The notes under the pieces are model-generated. The model searched no databases, was not told the DNA's origin, and was given only the letters and a program-made list of their open reading frames with translations. Below are positions 55,196 to 64,000 of a DNA stretch of 64,000 nt, one piece after another; position 1 is the stretch's first letter; each line of letters starts with the position of its first letter. Location of the stretch: contig JAYZQT010000006.1 of the NCBI GenBank assembly GCA_036136335.1, positions 1-64,000 of the forward strand. The letters run 5' to 3'. Origin of the DNA: JAYZQT01 sp036136335 (GTDB lineage: Bacteria; Pseudomonadota; Alphaproteobacteria; MPNO01; UBA830). The position numbers were made by a program, and so were the translations under genes.

Positions 55196-57070
55196 GTGAT
55201 GTCTGGTTCGCACGAAAATACCGCGCCCCTGACGGGAGCTTTGCTAATCGCATCCCGACTCAGGGGCCTACCGCGCAGCCCTGGCGTCTACCGAATGACT
55301 GATGACCTAGGCCAATCCCTTTATGTCGGGAAAGCTAAAAATCTCCATCATCGAGTGGCGGCTTATTCCCGACCTGACGGACAATCCGAGCGGATCCGCC
55401 TGATGGTGTCTCAAACGGCCGAGCTTGAAATCATCACTACCCATACGGAGGTGGAAGCCCTACTGCTTGAGAGTAATATGATCAAGGAATTGAAGCCGCG
55501 GTACAACGTCATACTTCGGGATGACAAGTCTTTCCCCTACATACTTCTACGTACGGATACGAAGTGGGCACAATTAAATAAACACCGCGGTGTTCGCAAT
55601 CGAAATGGAGAGTATTTTGGTCCGTTCGCTTCTGCTGGGTCTGTCAACCAAACGCTAAACACGCTGCAGAAGGTTTTTCCTCTCCGAAGCTGTTCGGATG
55701 GTGTTTTCACGGGACGAACCCGGCCCTGCCTGCAATATCAGATTAGGCGTTGCACCGCACCGTGTGTTGATTTTATCTCTAGCAAGGACTATGGAACGAT
55801 CGTCGAACAGGCGCGGGCGTTTCTTGGCGGACGTTGTCGCGACGTGCAGCGGGCCCTTTCCAAACAAATGGAGGAGGCCAGCGGCGCAATGGATTACGAA
55901 ACTGCCGCTATTTTTCGTGACCGCATTCGAGCGCTCACACAGATACAGGCTCATCAAGACATAAACGTGGGGTCAATCGCCGAAGCCGATATTATAGCCG
56001 CCTACCAAGAGGCTGGAATGACTTGTGTACAGGTGTTTTTTTACCGGGCAGGCCAAAATTACGGTAATCGTACCTATTTTCCAAATCATGCTAAAACTAT
56101 TGCTGTCGAGGATGTAGTGGAAGCATTTGTCGGACAGTTCTACTCCGACAAGACCCCTCCTAGCCTCCTTCTATTAAGCCATGAGCTGCCAAACCAGAAC
56201 CTAGTTCAAGAGGCTTTATCAATTCGGGCAAATAAAAAAGTAGAAGTTAAAAGGCCCCTGAAAGGGAGGCGACGAAAATTAATCGATAACGCCTCGCTTA
56301 ATGCAGAGAATGCGCACAGCCGACGCCTCTCAGAAAACACTACACAGCGCAGGCTTCTTCAGGGAGTCGCCGAGTTATTCGATCTCGATGGGCCACCCAA
56401 GCGTATAGAGGCATATGACAACAGCCATATCTCCGGGACCAATGCCCTCGGGGTAATGATCGTTTCTGGTGTCAACGGGTTAGAGAGAAACGCTTACCGC
56501 AGGTTCAACATCAAAAATTCCGAGACAGCACCTGGAGACGATTATGCTATGATGCGTGAAGTGCTCCACCGGCGCTTTTCCCGGGCGTTGAGCGAGAATC
56601 CAGATCGTGCAACCGAAAGCTGGCCGGATTTAGTCCTCATTGACGGCGGACCCGGGCAACTGTCAGTGGCAATAGAAACCTTGGAAGAACTTGGTATACT
56701 GGATCAGCCTATTGCTTCGATTGCGAAGGGGACAGATCGCGACTCAGGGCGTGAGCGTTTCTATGTTCCCGGCCGTCCGCCCTTCACCCTTCCGATGCAG
56801 GATCCAATACTATTTTTTTTGCAACGGTTGCGCGATGAAGCACACAGGTTTGCCATCGGTAGTCATCGCAACCGGCGAACAAAAGATATCCGCCGTTCGG
56901 TGATTGATGAAATACCGGGGATAGGTGCCAAAAGAAAACGTGCGCTTCTTCATCATTTTGGTTCCAGCAAAAGCGTCTCCGGAGCCGGCCTCTCTGACCT
57001 GGAAACGGTTACAGGGATAAGCAAGAATATGGCACGCAGAATTTATGATCATTTCAACACGGAAGAGTAA
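55196..57070 (+). CDS. uvrC: Excinuclease ABC subunit UvrC
   Basis: 624 residues (GTG at 55196, or ATG three bases later). Parts in order: GIY-YIG nuclease domain that makes the 3' cut (GVYRMTDDLGQSLYVGKAKNL), cysteine-rich linker (LRSCSDGVFTGRTRPCLQYQIRRCTAPC), UVR motif for UvrB binding, RNase H-like endonuclease domain for the 5' cut (IEAYDNSHISGTNALGVMIVSG), and a C-terminal helix-hairpin-helix (IPGIGAKRKRALLHHFGS). Begins the run uvrC-pgsA-mobB-moeA-moaD-moaE, of which uvrC-pgsA-moaD-moaE is a known alphaproteobacterial order. Confidence 0.97.
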   Translation: MMSGSHENTAPLTGALLIASRLRGLPRSPGVYRMTDDLGQSLYVGKAKNLHHRVAAYSRPDGQSERIRLMVSQTAELEIITTHTEVEALLLESNMIKELKPRYNVILRDDKSFPYILLRTDTKWAQLNKHRGVRNRNGEYFGPFASAGSVNQTLNTLQKVFPLRSCSDGVFTGRTRPCLQYQIRRCTAPCVDFISSKDYGTIVEQARAFLGGRCRDVQRALSKQMEEASGAMDYETAAIFRDRIRALTQIQAHQDINVGSIAEADIIAAYQEAGMTCVQVFFYRAGQNYGNRTYFPNHAKTIAVEDVVEAFVGQFYSDKTPPSLLLLSHELPNQNLVQEALSIRANKKVEVKRPLKGRRRKLIDNASLNAENAHSRRLSENTTQRRLLQGVAELFDLDGPPKRIEAYDNSHISGTNALGVMIVSGVNGLERNAYRRFNIKNSETAPGDDYAMMREVLHRRFSRALSENPDRATESWPDLVLIDGGPGQLSVAIETLEELGILDQPIASIAKGTDRDSGRERFYVPGRPPFTLPMQDPILFFLQRLRDEAHRFAIGSHRNRRTKDIRRSVIDEIPGIGAKRKRALLHHFGSSKSVSGAGLSDLETVTGISKNMARRIYDHFNTEE

Positions 57071-57111
57071 CATTTCCGTGGGGCACAATTTTCTGATAAA
57101 GCTGACGAGGC

Positions 57112-57690
57112 ATGAAACTTACCCCACCGATTATCCTGACGCTCGCACGCGTCGGTGTCATTCCTGTTTTTGTGGCATTGTTTTTCCTAGAGACCGCAGA
57201 AGCACAGTGGTTTGCATGGGGTTTATTTACAATGGCCGCCGTCACTGATTTCCTAGATGGATACATTGCCCGTTTACACTGCCAGATTTCAGCCTTAGGT
57301 TCCTTTCTTGACCCGGTGGCAGACAAACTGCTGGTCACATCTGCACTTTTTATGATGGTTGGTTTTGGGCAGATTTCAGGCATGGTTATTATACCGGCGG
57401 TGATAATTCTGTGCCGGGAGATCCTGGTTACGGGTCTGCGAGAATACTTAGCAGGTATTTCTGTAGTCCTGCCCGTGAGTCGATTGGCAAAATGGAAAAC
57501 GACAGTACAAATGATCGCCATTGGTTTGCTCATCCTAGGGGACGCAGCCCATCCGGCCGTGCCAGTAACACTGCCAGTGCGGGTTATTGGCGAGATAGGA
57601 CTGTGGGGGGCAGCTATTATTACCCTAATCACCGCCTACGACTATCTACGAACAAGCCTTCAACATATGAATATATCTGATACAAACTAA
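57112..57690 (+). CDS. pgsA: CDP-diacylglycerol-glycerol-3-phosphate 3-phosphatidyltransferase PgsA
   Basis: 192 residues. The CDP-alcohol phosphatidyltransferase motif is complete: D46, D49, G50, A53, R54, G63, D67 and D71 (DFLDGYIAR...GSFLDPVAD). Four or more membrane helices follow, as in the family. It makes phosphatidylglycerophosphate, the first step to phosphatidylglycerol, in the inner membrane. It follows uvrC by 41 bases and precedes mobB by five. Confidence 0.95.
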   Translation: MKLTPPIILTLARVGVIPVFVALFFLETAEAQWFAWGLFTMAAVTDFLDGYIARLHCQISALGSFLDPVADKLLVTSALFMMVGFGQISGMVIIPAVIILCREILVTGLREYLAGISVVLPVSRLAKWKTTVQMIAIGLLILGDAAHPAVPVTLPVRVIGEIGLWGAAIITLITAYDYLRTSLQHMNISDTN

Positions 57691-57695
57691 TTGGC

Positions 57696-58226
57696 ATGGC
57701 GTCTTCTCGGCATATAGTAGGAATCACTGGATGGAGCGGAAGTGGAAAGACCGACTTGGTCATCAGGTTGATTCCCGTCCTTACGGCTCGTGGATATCAG
57801 GTAGCAACTTTTAAACATGCGCATCACAGCTTCGAGATCGATAAACCGGGAAAAGATTCCTACGAACACCGAAAAGCGGGAGCGGTAGAGGTTATCGTTT
57901 CTTCAGCCACGCGCTGGGCGTTGATCCATGATAACGGCCCAGAAGAAAAACCTGGACTTTATGAACTGTTGGCGCGGATGTCGCCAGTTGACATCGTCTT
58001 GGTCGAAGGTTTCAAAGACGAACCTCATGCCAAAATTGAAGTTTTTCGCCCTACCAACAAGTCTGAGCCCCTTTTTAATAACAACAGCACCATTGTTGCT
58101 ATTGCCACCGACGTTAAATTGCCTAAATCGGATAGACCGGTCCTCGACCTTCAAGACACGGACGCGGTGGCAGATTTCATTTTGTCGAACCTAGAGATAT
58201 GGGGTTCCATAGAGGAAATCGTTTAA
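57696..58226 (+). CDS. mobB: Molybdopterin-guanine dinucleotide biosynthesis protein MobB
   Basis: 176 residues. Walker A is GWSGSGKT (12-19) in a GTPase-like P-loop fold; HAHHSFEIDKPGKDSYEHRKAGA and VEGFKDEPHAKIEV are typical of the family. MobB binds GTP and assists MobA in attaching GMP to molybdopterin. mobA is not seen here. It starts five bases after pgsA and its stop abuts the moeA start, so translation is coupled. Confidence 0.93.
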   Translation: MASSRHIVGITGWSGSGKTDLVIRLIPVLTARGYQVATFKHAHHSFEIDKPGKDSYEHRKAGAVEVIVSSATRWALIHDNGPEEKPGLYELLARMSPVDIVLVEGFKDEPHAKIEVFRPTNKSEPLFNNNSTIVAIATDVKLPKSDRPVLDLQDTDAVADFILSNLEIWGSIEEIV

Positions 58227-59480
58227 ATGGCCCAGCTGTCCGACGACTGTTTTGCGTTCGGTGGCGAGTTGATGCGATCCCGCGAAGCCCTACAAATGCT
58301 CAACGACCGCCTCAATGTTGTGGTAGGTGTGAAGAATATGCCACTGCGGAAGGCATTGGGACAGATACTTGCAGAGGATGTAATATCAGAAATTGAGGTT
58401 CCACCCCACGACAATGCTGCGGTAGACGGATATGCGGTTCGTTTTGCAGACCTGTCCCAGAAAGCCGATACAGAGTTATTAATCGCCGGGCGCCTGGCGG
58501 CTGGAGACAATCCGGTGGAAGCGCTACGAACTGGCCAAGCAATCCGGATTTTCACTGGGGCTTCTATGCCTTTAGAAGCAGACACAGTTTTAATGCAGGA
58601 AGATTGTCGAGTAAAAGACGATGTCTTAATCATCCCGCGTGGCGTAGCGAAGGGCGCAAATCGGCGCTTAGCAGGGGAAAATATTAAGGCCGGAATGCAG
58701 ATTTTGCACTCCGGCTTACGCTTGAGGCCGCAGGATATTGGAATGGCAGCATCCGTTGGCAAAAACAGCTTGCCTGTATACGACCGTGTGCGGGTAGCAC
58801 TGTTTTCAACCGGTGACGAAGTCCGTGACATTGGTCAAAAACTGCCGAACGGCTGCATATACGATGCCAATCGATATATGATCGCATCAGCGCTAGAGCG
58901 CTTAGGTTGTATCGTTGATGATCTCGGCATTCTACCGGATTCGCATGATGTAATAAAAGCCGCGCTTGCCAAGACCGTTGAGACACAAGACCTGATCATG
59001 ACGTCGGGAGGTGTTTCGACTGGGGAGGAAGATCACGTGAGAAGCGCGGTGGAAGCGCTGGGTGAATTGCACTTTTGGCGTTTGGCAATCCGCCCCGGCA
59101 GACCGCTCGCTTTGGGGCAAATTGGCTCTGTCCCTTTTATTGGCCTACCTGGCAATCCGGTAGCCGTTCTAGTTACATTTATGCTTTTCGCCCGGCCCGC
59201 CATTCTGCGACTGGGAGGCTGCCGCAAAACCAAACCAGAATACTACCAAGTTCGTGCAGGTTTCGAACTTCGGAAAAAATCCGGTCGCCGGGAATGGTTG
59301 AGGGTCCATCTGGAACAAGATAATGAAGGTTTTCCGGTGGCGCGAAAATTTCCCCGCGACGGTGCTGGGATCTTGATGTCTATGGTGGAATCTGATGGAC
59401 TAGTAGAATTACCAGAGGATTTGACGTTGCTTGAGGCAGACACCATGGTGAACTATCTGCCTTTTAACGAGATTGGGTAA
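58227..59480 (+). CDS. moeA: Molybdopterin molybdotransferase MoeA
   Basis: 417 residues. Signatures: VPPHDNAAVDGYAVRFADL, the GDxN-type stretch AGDNPVEALRTGQAIRIFTGASMP, FSTGDEVRDIGQKL, MTSGGVSTGEEDHVRSAVE, and GLPGNPVAVLVTF. MoeA inserts molybdate into adenylated molybdopterin to make the molybdenum cofactor. It begins right after mobB (no spacing) and overlaps moaD by one base (TAATG). Confidence 0.95.
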   Translation: MAQLSDDCFAFGGELMRSREALQMLNDRLNVVVGVKNMPLRKALGQILAEDVISEIEVPPHDNAAVDGYAVRFADLSQKADTELLIAGRLAAGDNPVEALRTGQAIRIFTGASMPLEADTVLMQEDCRVKDDVLIIPRGVAKGANRRLAGENIKAGMQILHSGLRLRPQDIGMAASVGKNSLPVYDRVRVALFSTGDEVRDIGQKLPNGCIYDANRYMIASALERLGCIVDDLGILPDSHDVIKAALAKTVETQDLIMTSGGVSTGEEDHVRSAVEALGELHFWRLAIRPGRPLALGQIGSVPFIGLPGNPVAVLVTFMLFARPAILRLGGCRKTKPEYYQVRAGFELRKKSGRREWLRVHLEQDNEGFPVARKFPRDGAGILMSMVESDGLVELPEDLTLLEADTMVNYLPFNEIG

Positions 59481-59731
59481 TGCAGATACTGTATTTTGGC
59501 TGGGTGAGGTCACGTATAGGATTTAGCAAGGAAGAATGCATGCCACCGCCGCATATCACCACGGTGGCAACACTAATCGAATGGCTAAAACAACGTGGTG
59601 GAGGGTACGCGCAGGCCTTTGAAGATGTCTCCAGTATTCGCGCTGCCGTCAATCAGGAAATTGCACCGCACGACGCCCGAATTTCAGCAGGGGATGAAAT
59701 TGCGCTTTTTCCGCCGATGACGGGAGGTTAA
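59480..59731 (+). CDS. moaD: Molybdopterin synthase sulfur carrier subunit MoaD
   Basis: 83 residues with the ubiquitin-like fold and the required C-terminal glycine pair (FPPMTGG). The last glycine is thiocarboxylated to donate sulfur to precursor Z in molybdopterin synthesis. Ends five bases before moaE, its partner. Length as usual (81-85). Confidence 0.94.
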   Translation: MQILYFGWVRSRIGFSKEECMPPPHITTVATLIEWLKQRGGGYAQAFEDVSSIRAAVNQEIAPHDARISAGDEIALFPPMTGG

Positions 59732-59736
59732 GAGAG

Positions 59737-60201
59737 ATGATCCGAGTACAGGAAGGCGATTTCGACATCGGTCTGGAAATAAACCGGCTTACTGAAGGTA
59801 ATACCCGGATCGGCGGTGTTTCGAGCTTTGTGGGACTAGTGCGTGACTACACAGGTAACGAGAAACTGACCGCGATGACCCTAGAGCACTATCCGGGCAT
59901 GACAGAAAAACAACTAGCAACTCTTGAGACTAAAGCCCGCGCACGCTGGAACCTCGAGGATTTGTTGATCGTTCACCGATACGGCACACTGGCGCCCGGC
60001 GACCGGATTGTCCTTGTAATTACCGCATCTTCGCACCGAGATGACTCGCTTGAGAGCTGCCGGTTTTTGATTGATTGGCTTAAAACCAACGCCCCTTTCT
60101 GGAAATTAGAAGACACGGCATCCGGCTCTGAATGGGTTTCCACCCGCGAATCTGACAACTCCGCAGTTGACCGTTGGGTAAGAGATGGAGTTAGCAAGTA
60201 G
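59737..60201 (+). CDS. moaE: Molybdopterin synthase catalytic subunit MoaE
   Basis: 154 residues. The conserved MTLEHYPGMTEKQL, RYGTLAPGDRIVLVITASSHRDDSLESCRFLIDWLKTNAPFWKLE with the active-site lysines, matches MoaE. It forms a tetramer with two MoaD subunits and makes molybdopterin. Last gene of the uvrC-pgsA-mobB-moeA-moaD-moaE run. Confidence 0.95.
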   Translation: MIRVQEGDFDIGLEINRLTEGNTRIGGVSSFVGLVRDYTGNEKLTAMTLEHYPGMTEKQLATLETKARARWNLEDLLIVHRYGTLAPGDRIVLVITASSHRDDSLESCRFLIDWLKTNAPFWKLEDTASGSEWVSTRESDNSAVDRWVRDGVSK

Positions 60202-60350
60202 TGCCCGTATTCTAGGGTGTCCTGACGCCCCTTCTTTAACACGGACTCATTCTAAATTTCGCTGGTCAACCTACATTCTCTTGCATCTAAGGAACAAGCC
60301 GATTTAATCCAGCGGTATACCAAATCCTTTTACGAAAGCGGCTCAAGTTA

Positions 60351-61238
60351 TCAGGCCGCAGCCCCCGCACCGCCTCCACGCACCAAATTATCATAGTCCT
60401 CAAGTAGCGCACGGGTAATGTTACCTACTTGGAAGTTATAGTCATCAATTTCACCCACAGGCGTCACTTCGGCGGCAGTTCCTGTCACAAAAACCTCGTC
60501 GGTTCTCGCTAACTCGTCGGGCATAATCGAACGCTCTATCACCTCAAGGCTGCGCTTTTTAGCAAGATCAATGACTGTTCGTCGGGTAATGCCATCCAGA
60601 AAACAATCAGGGGTAGGCGTGTGTATGGTGCCGTCCTGGATCAGAAAAATATTCGCGCCTGTACTTTCGGCAATCTTGCCACGCCAGTCGAGCATCAGCG
60701 CGTCGTCATAACCCTCTGCCTCGGCTTCGTGCTTGGACAGAGTGCAAATCATATAAAGGCCGGCCGCTTTAGCATGCACGGGCGCGGTCGCCGGGTCGGG
60801 CCGGCGCCACTTCGCGGTCTTAAGCTTAATTCCTCGAAGCCGCGCCTCAGGTGAGAAATACGAAGGCCACTCCCACACAGCAATTGCCACATTTATACGG
60901 GTGGACTGCGCCGATACGCCCATCATTTCACTTCCACGCCACGCGACGGGACGCACATATGCGTCCGCATAACCCTGAGTTGCGATTGTGACCCGGGTAG
61001 CTTGTTCCAATGCTTCTAGGGAATAGGGAATTTCAAACCCAAGCTCTCCAGCCGAATCAATCAGACGCTGGGTATGTTCACGGAGTTTGAAAACCTCACC
61101 ATTATAGACGCGTTCACCCTCAAATACACAACTAGCATAATGAAGGCCGTGAGAGAGCACATGGAGCTTTGTATCCTCCCAAGGAACAAGCGAACCATTG
61201 TACCAAATATGGCCTTCTTGTTCGTCAAAACTGACCAT
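60351..61238 (-). CDS. ilvE: Branched-chain amino acid aminotransferase IlvE
   Basis: 295 residues from the ATG giving MVSFDEQEGHIWYNGSLVPW, preceded by GGAG; the frame runs on to 61274 with basic, non-homologous residues. Class IV aminotransferase features: LSHGLHYASCVFEGERVYNG, the PLP lysine in PVHAKAAGLYMICTLSKHEAE, DALMLDWRGKIAESTGANIF and EVFVTGTAAEVTPVGEID. It makes or degrades valine, leucine and isoleucine. It is divergent from the MarR gene. Confidence 0.94.
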   Translation of the reverse strand: MVSFDEQEGHIWYNGSLVPWEDTKLHVLSHGLHYASCVFEGERVYNGEVFKLREHTQRLIDSAGELGFEIPYSLEALEQATRVTIATQGYADAYVRPVAWRGSEMMGVSAQSTRINVAIAVWEWPSYFSPEARLRGIKLKTAKWRRPDPATAPVHAKAAGLYMICTLSKHEAEAEGYDDALMLDWRGKIAESTGANIFLIQDGTIHTPTPDCFLDGITRRTVIDLAKKRSLEVIERSIMPDELARTDEVFVTGTAAEVTPVGEIDDYNFQVGNITRALLEDYDNLVRGGGAGAAA

Positions 61239-61325
61239 TCTTTTTTTTCTCCAGCGCGAGGCCCGAACAACCAAATTTACAATAGAGGGTTGCGGTAGGT
61301 AACATTCGCAGGCATATATGTCAAC

Positions 61326-61832
61326 ATGACTGCCATAAATTCAAGGTCTAATTTGCTGCTTCTTCGCGAAGAAGAAATCCGCCAGGGTATAGAGTTGCTG
61401 TATTTTACCTACAGGGATTTTACTGCAGAACCTGATGTGATCCTCTCAAAATTTGGATTCGGTCGAGCACATCACCGGGTAATTTATTTCGTCGGACGCA
61501 ATCCACGCATCAATGTTTCTGAACTTCTCAACATACTAAAAATAACCAAACAAAGCTTGTCGCGGGTTTTAGGCCAATTAGTGCGAGAGGGATTTATTGA
61601 TCAACGTGAAGGCATTCGCGATCGCCGCCAGCGCTTACTAGAGTTGACAGCAAGCGGCATAGAACTGGAACGTCAACTGTCGGAAAGTCAATGTAAACGC
61701 CTCGCGGACGCTTATCGTAAGGCGGGACCTGAAGCGGTCCAAGGATATAGGGACGTCCTGATGGGTATGATCTCAACGGAAGACCGCGCACGTATCTTCG
61801 CGCATGGACGAGATAACCGCGACTGTGATTGA
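61326..61832 (+). CDS. MarR family transcriptional regulator
   Basis: 168 residues. The winged helix-turn-helix is visible as FGRAHHRVIYFVGRNPRINVSELLNILKITKQSLSRVLGQLVREGFIDQREGIRDRRQRLLELT, with the wing in DRRQR. It lies divergent from ilvE (87-base gap), so it may repress or activate that gene or itself. The ligand is unknown. Confidence 0.93.
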   Translation: MTAINSRSNLLLLREEEIRQGIELLYFTYRDFTAEPDVILSKFGFGRAHHRVIYFVGRNPRINVSELLNILKITKQSLSRVLGQLVREGFIDQREGIRDRRQRLLELTASGIELERQLSESQCKRLADAYRKAGPEAVQGYRDVLMGMISTEDRARIFAHGRDNRDCD

Positions 61833-61945
61833 TACAACAAATTCAATCTTTTCCCGCATTAAATAATAAAATTACCACGGTGCTGCCACAGAGCAAGTGA
61901 GTTAGGATGGTATTAACCCCGAATAGCATGATAACCTATACAGGC

Positions 61946-62752
61946 CTAGTCAACGCCAAAAGAGTTCACAGTGTGACCATGATCGATGGGGCCATATCCG
62001 CGCCCAAAGCCCGGTGCACGCTTAATCGCCGCGACGACATACGCCTGCGCACGCTGGACAGCTGCCGGCATCAACAGCCCCTGTGCCAAACCCGTGGCAA
62101 TCGAAGAAGCGAGTGTGCAGCCAGTACCATGTGTATGACGGGTGTCTACGCGTGCTACTTCAAATAGATGAAATCCATCCCCGTCCAGAAGAACGTCACT
62201 AAGTGTATTTCCATGCAGATGTCCGCCCTTCACCAGCACCGCGTTGGGTCCAAATTCCATCAGTGCGTCCGCCGCAGATTTCATATCATCGACCGAGACG
62301 ATTGATCTATCAAGAAGACTTTCCGCCTCTGGGATGTTAGGGGTGATGAGAAATGCGCGAGGTAGTAACTCGTCGCGAAGAGTGGAGACCGCTTCGCCGC
62401 ACAACAGAGGTTTTCCACCCTTGGCCATCATTACGGGATCCACCACAATAGGAATACCGGGAGCGTGTTTATCGGTCTCCTCGCAAACGGCTTGTATTAC
62501 CATAGCGTCTTGGAGCATTCCCGTTTTCAGTATGTCAGCGCCAATGTCGTGAAGAACCACCTGAATCTGTTGTCGGATAAACGGAATTTCAATTGTCGAA
62601 ACACCAAAAACCCCTTCTGTGTTCTGTGCCGTCAATGCCGTTATCGCGGTTGAAGCAAAACCACCCAACGCCGTTACAGACTTAATGTCCGCCTGTATCC
62701 CGGCGCCTCCCCCAGAGTCAGAGCCCGCAATAATCAGTACGCGGCCTTTCAT
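61946..62752 (-). CDS. thiD: Hydroxymethylpyrimidine/phosphomethylpyrimidine kinase ThiD
   Basis: 268 residues. Ribokinase-like fold with IAGSDSGGGAGIQADIKSVTALGGFASTAITALTAQNT at the N-terminus and THGTGCTLASSIATGLAQGL near the C-terminus (catalytic aspartate/anion hole region). It phosphorylates hydroxymethylpyrimidine twice for thiamine synthesis. Its start overlaps the glmM stop (ATGA), so the two are coupled; no thiC or thiE is here and no TPP riboswitch was seen upstream. Confidence 0.94.
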   Translation of the reverse strand: MKGRVLIIAGSDSGGGAGIQADIKSVTALGGFASTAITALTAQNTEGVFGVSTIEIPFIRQQIQVVLHDIGADILKTGMLQDAMVIQAVCEETDKHAPGIPIVVDPVMMAKGGKPLLCGEAVSTLRDELLPRAFLITPNIPEAESLLDRSIVSVDDMKSAADALMEFGPNAVLVKGGHLHGNTLSDVLLDGDGFHLFEVARVDTRHTHGTGCTLASSIATGLAQGLLMPAAVQRAQAYVVAAIKRAPGFGRGYGPIDHGHTVNSFGVD

Positions 62753-64000
62753 CTCTTATCTGTGCCCGACACTTGTGCAATTGCGGCTATGACCTCCTCC
62801 ACAACATCATGTACAATCGCGTGATCTTCACCTTCGACCATTACACGTATAACGGGTTCGGTTCCGGACTTGCGGATCAATATTCGACCCGTGTTCCCTA
62901 GTCTCGTCTCGCAGGATTTAACCGTGTTGACCACAGCATGGTGTTCAAGTGGAGCAGAGTTACCATAACATACGCTTTCGATGATCTGGGGTAGCGGTTC
63001 GAAACGTCGCCCGACTTCGCTAAGCTTGCGTTCCGAGCGAACAATCACTGCCAACATTTCCAGTGCTACAATTAGCCCGTCACCGGTTGTGGCATAATCA
63101 CTAAGAACAATGTGACCAGACTGCTCGCCGCCAACGTTAAACCCGGCCGCCCGCATGTGCTCGACCACATATCTGTCGCCAACCTGAGTGCGCTCCAATA
63201 ATAGTCCGATCCCCTGCAGATAGCGCTCGAGGCCCAAGTTTGACATGACCGTTGCGACGATGCCACCGCCCTTGAGACGACCCGCCTTATGCCACGAGGC
63301 TGCAACAGTCGCCATAAGCTGATCACCATCCAGCAACGTTCCGGTTTCGTCGGCAATCACCACCCGATCGCCATCACCATCCAGCGCAATCCCGATATCG
63401 GCCCCATGTTCGACCACCATGTGACACATTGTTTGGGGTGCGGTGCTGCCGCAGGACAAATTGATGTTGAAGCCATCAGGAACAACGCCGATAGGGATAA
63501 CTTCCGCCCCAAGCTCCCAAAGGGTTTTGGGTGCAACCTTGTAGGCAGCACCGTTTGCACAGTCGATTACGATCTTTAACCCGTCAAGGCGTAACTCCTT
63601 CGGAAAGGTGTTCTTTACAAATTCGATATAACGGCCCTCAGCGTCATCCAACCTCTCGGCACGGCCTAAATCGGAGGGCCCAGCTAGATCCGCCACCATA
63701 TTGGTTTCGATCATACCTTCGATCATTTCTTCGGTTTCGTCAGACAGTTTGTAACCGTCAGGTCCAAATAGCTTCACTCCGTTATCTTGGAATGGATTAT
63801 GCGACGCTGAAATCATAACACCAAGATCCGCCCGCAAGCTGCGCGTCAACATAGAAACGGCCGGGGTTGGCATCGGGCCAGCGAAAGTAACATCCATCCC
63901 CATCCCTATGAATCCCGCCGCGAGGGCTGGTTCTAGCATATAACCCGACAAACGAGTGTCCTTTCCAATAACAACGGTTTGTCGATGTTCGCCACGCATA
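62749..64000 (-). CDS. glmM: Phosphoglucosamine mutase GlmM, N-terminus beyond the window
   Basis: 416 residues present; about the first 30-40 are outside the window, so the visible ATG at the edge is not the true start. The phosphoserine loop is MISASHNPFQDNGVKLFGPDGYKLSDETEE; the metal loop DGDGDRVVIADETG; and the phosphate-binding C-terminus RKSGTEPVIRVMVEGED. It turns glucosamine-6-phosphate into the 1-phosphate for peptidoglycan and lipopolysaccharide. Overlaps thiD by four bases (ATGA). Confidence 0.95.
   Translation of the reverse strand, partial: MRGEHRQTVVIGKDTRLSGYMLEPALAAGFIGMGMDVTFAGPMPTPAVSMLTRSLRADLGVMISASHNPFQDNGVKLFGPDGYKLSDETEEMIEGMIETNMVADLAGPSDLGRAERLDDAEGRYIEFVKNTFPKELRLDGLKIVIDCANGAAYKVAPKTLWELGAEVIPIGVVPDGFNINLSCGSTAPQTMCHMVVEHGADIGIALDGDGDRVVIADETGTLLDGDQLMATVAASWHKAGRLKGGGIVATVMSNLGLERYLQGIGLLLERTQVGDRYVVEHMRAAGFNVGGEQSGHIVLSDYATTGDGLIVALEMLAVIVRSERKLSEVGRRFEPLPQIIESVCYGNSAPLEHHAVVNTVKSCETRLGNTGRILIRKSGTEPVIRVMVEGEDHAIVHDVVEEVIAAIAQVSGTDKR

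Noticed and set aside
60214..60232. Terminator between convergent moaE and ilvE
   Set aside because: GGGTGTC/GACGCCC can pair only with a too-small loop and one G-T pair, and the following T run is broken.
61833..61945. TPP riboswitch near thiD
   Set aside because: thiD is on - and is preceded directly by glmM, so there is no leader; no TPP-type consensus was seen.
1..64000. Mobile elements, integrases or CRISPR arrays
   Set aside because: No transposase, integrase, terminal inverted repeats with flanking duplications, or regularly spaced repeats were seen, even at the carA-carB cassette edges.

Overview
The window reads as chromosomal DNA of an alphaproteobacterium, probably a free-living heterotroph of the Rhodospirillales kind (inference from gene order and protein style, no search was run). 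Pointers are the YqeY-DnaG-RpoD block, carA/carB/greA, an ELM1-family gene and an Lrp gene close to trxB, a LysR gene beside trxB, the uvrC-pgsA-moaD-moaE order, and two TAXI-type TRAP transporters. Housekeeping loci alternate with catabolic islands; no insertion sequence, phage gene, integrase or CRISPR array was seen.

Layout. (1) 1-16.7 kb is an accessory catabolic region: the end of a hydantoinase A gene, hydantoinase B, a beta-hydroxyacid dehydrogenase, a YtoQ protein and a cupin (one + strand run closed by a strong terminator at 4062-4090); a small membrane protein; an acetyltransferase; a cytosine deaminase-like amidohydrolase; a TRAP uptake system on the - strand; a frameshifted cupin pseudogene; a flavin-dependent monooxygenase; an alpha/beta hydrolase; an EutA-type reactivase with histidine-rich ends; and a bicupin. 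A tRNA with CAU anticodon and a UbiD-type decarboxylase follow. (2) 19.1-25.3 kb is core: rpoD, dnaG, yqeY (-) and carA (+). (3) 25.4-31.7 kb is a cassette lying between carA and carB: TRAP binding protein, TRAP permease and iron-type alcohol dehydrogenase on -, and an arylsulfotransferase-like propeller protein and a Rieske oxygenase on +. (4) 31.7-41 kb is core again: carB, greA, an Lrp regulator, ELM1-family protein, a 2OG-Fe(II) oxygenase, a 636-residue unknown and trxB. A LysR pseudogene with one nonsense codon and three frame changes follows, then a structured intergenic segment ending in a terminator that may be a small RNA gene.

(5) 42.2-48.3 kb holds a second Rieske oxygenase, a 3-oxoacid CoA-transferase pair, MsrP and an EF-G paralogue with altered GTPase motifs. 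(6) 48.7-64 kb is core: an aspartate-type aminotransferase, uvrB, a Ca/Na antiporter, an SDR-folB pair, uvrC-pgsA-mobB-moeA-moaD-moaE, ilvE, a MarR regulator, thiD and the 3' part of glmM.

How the parts fit: the islands combine high-affinity uptake of organic acids (TRAP), ring or C-H oxidation (two Rieske proteins, a flavin monooxygenase, cupins), decarboxylation (UbiD), amide/imide ring chemistry (hydantoinase, amidohydrolase) and CoA transfer, consistent with scavenging of varied organic acids and heterocycles. The substrates cannot be named from sequence. The molybdenum cofactor genes would supply MsrP. Most starts were checked against a Shine-Dalgarno sequence or an overlap with the gene upstream.
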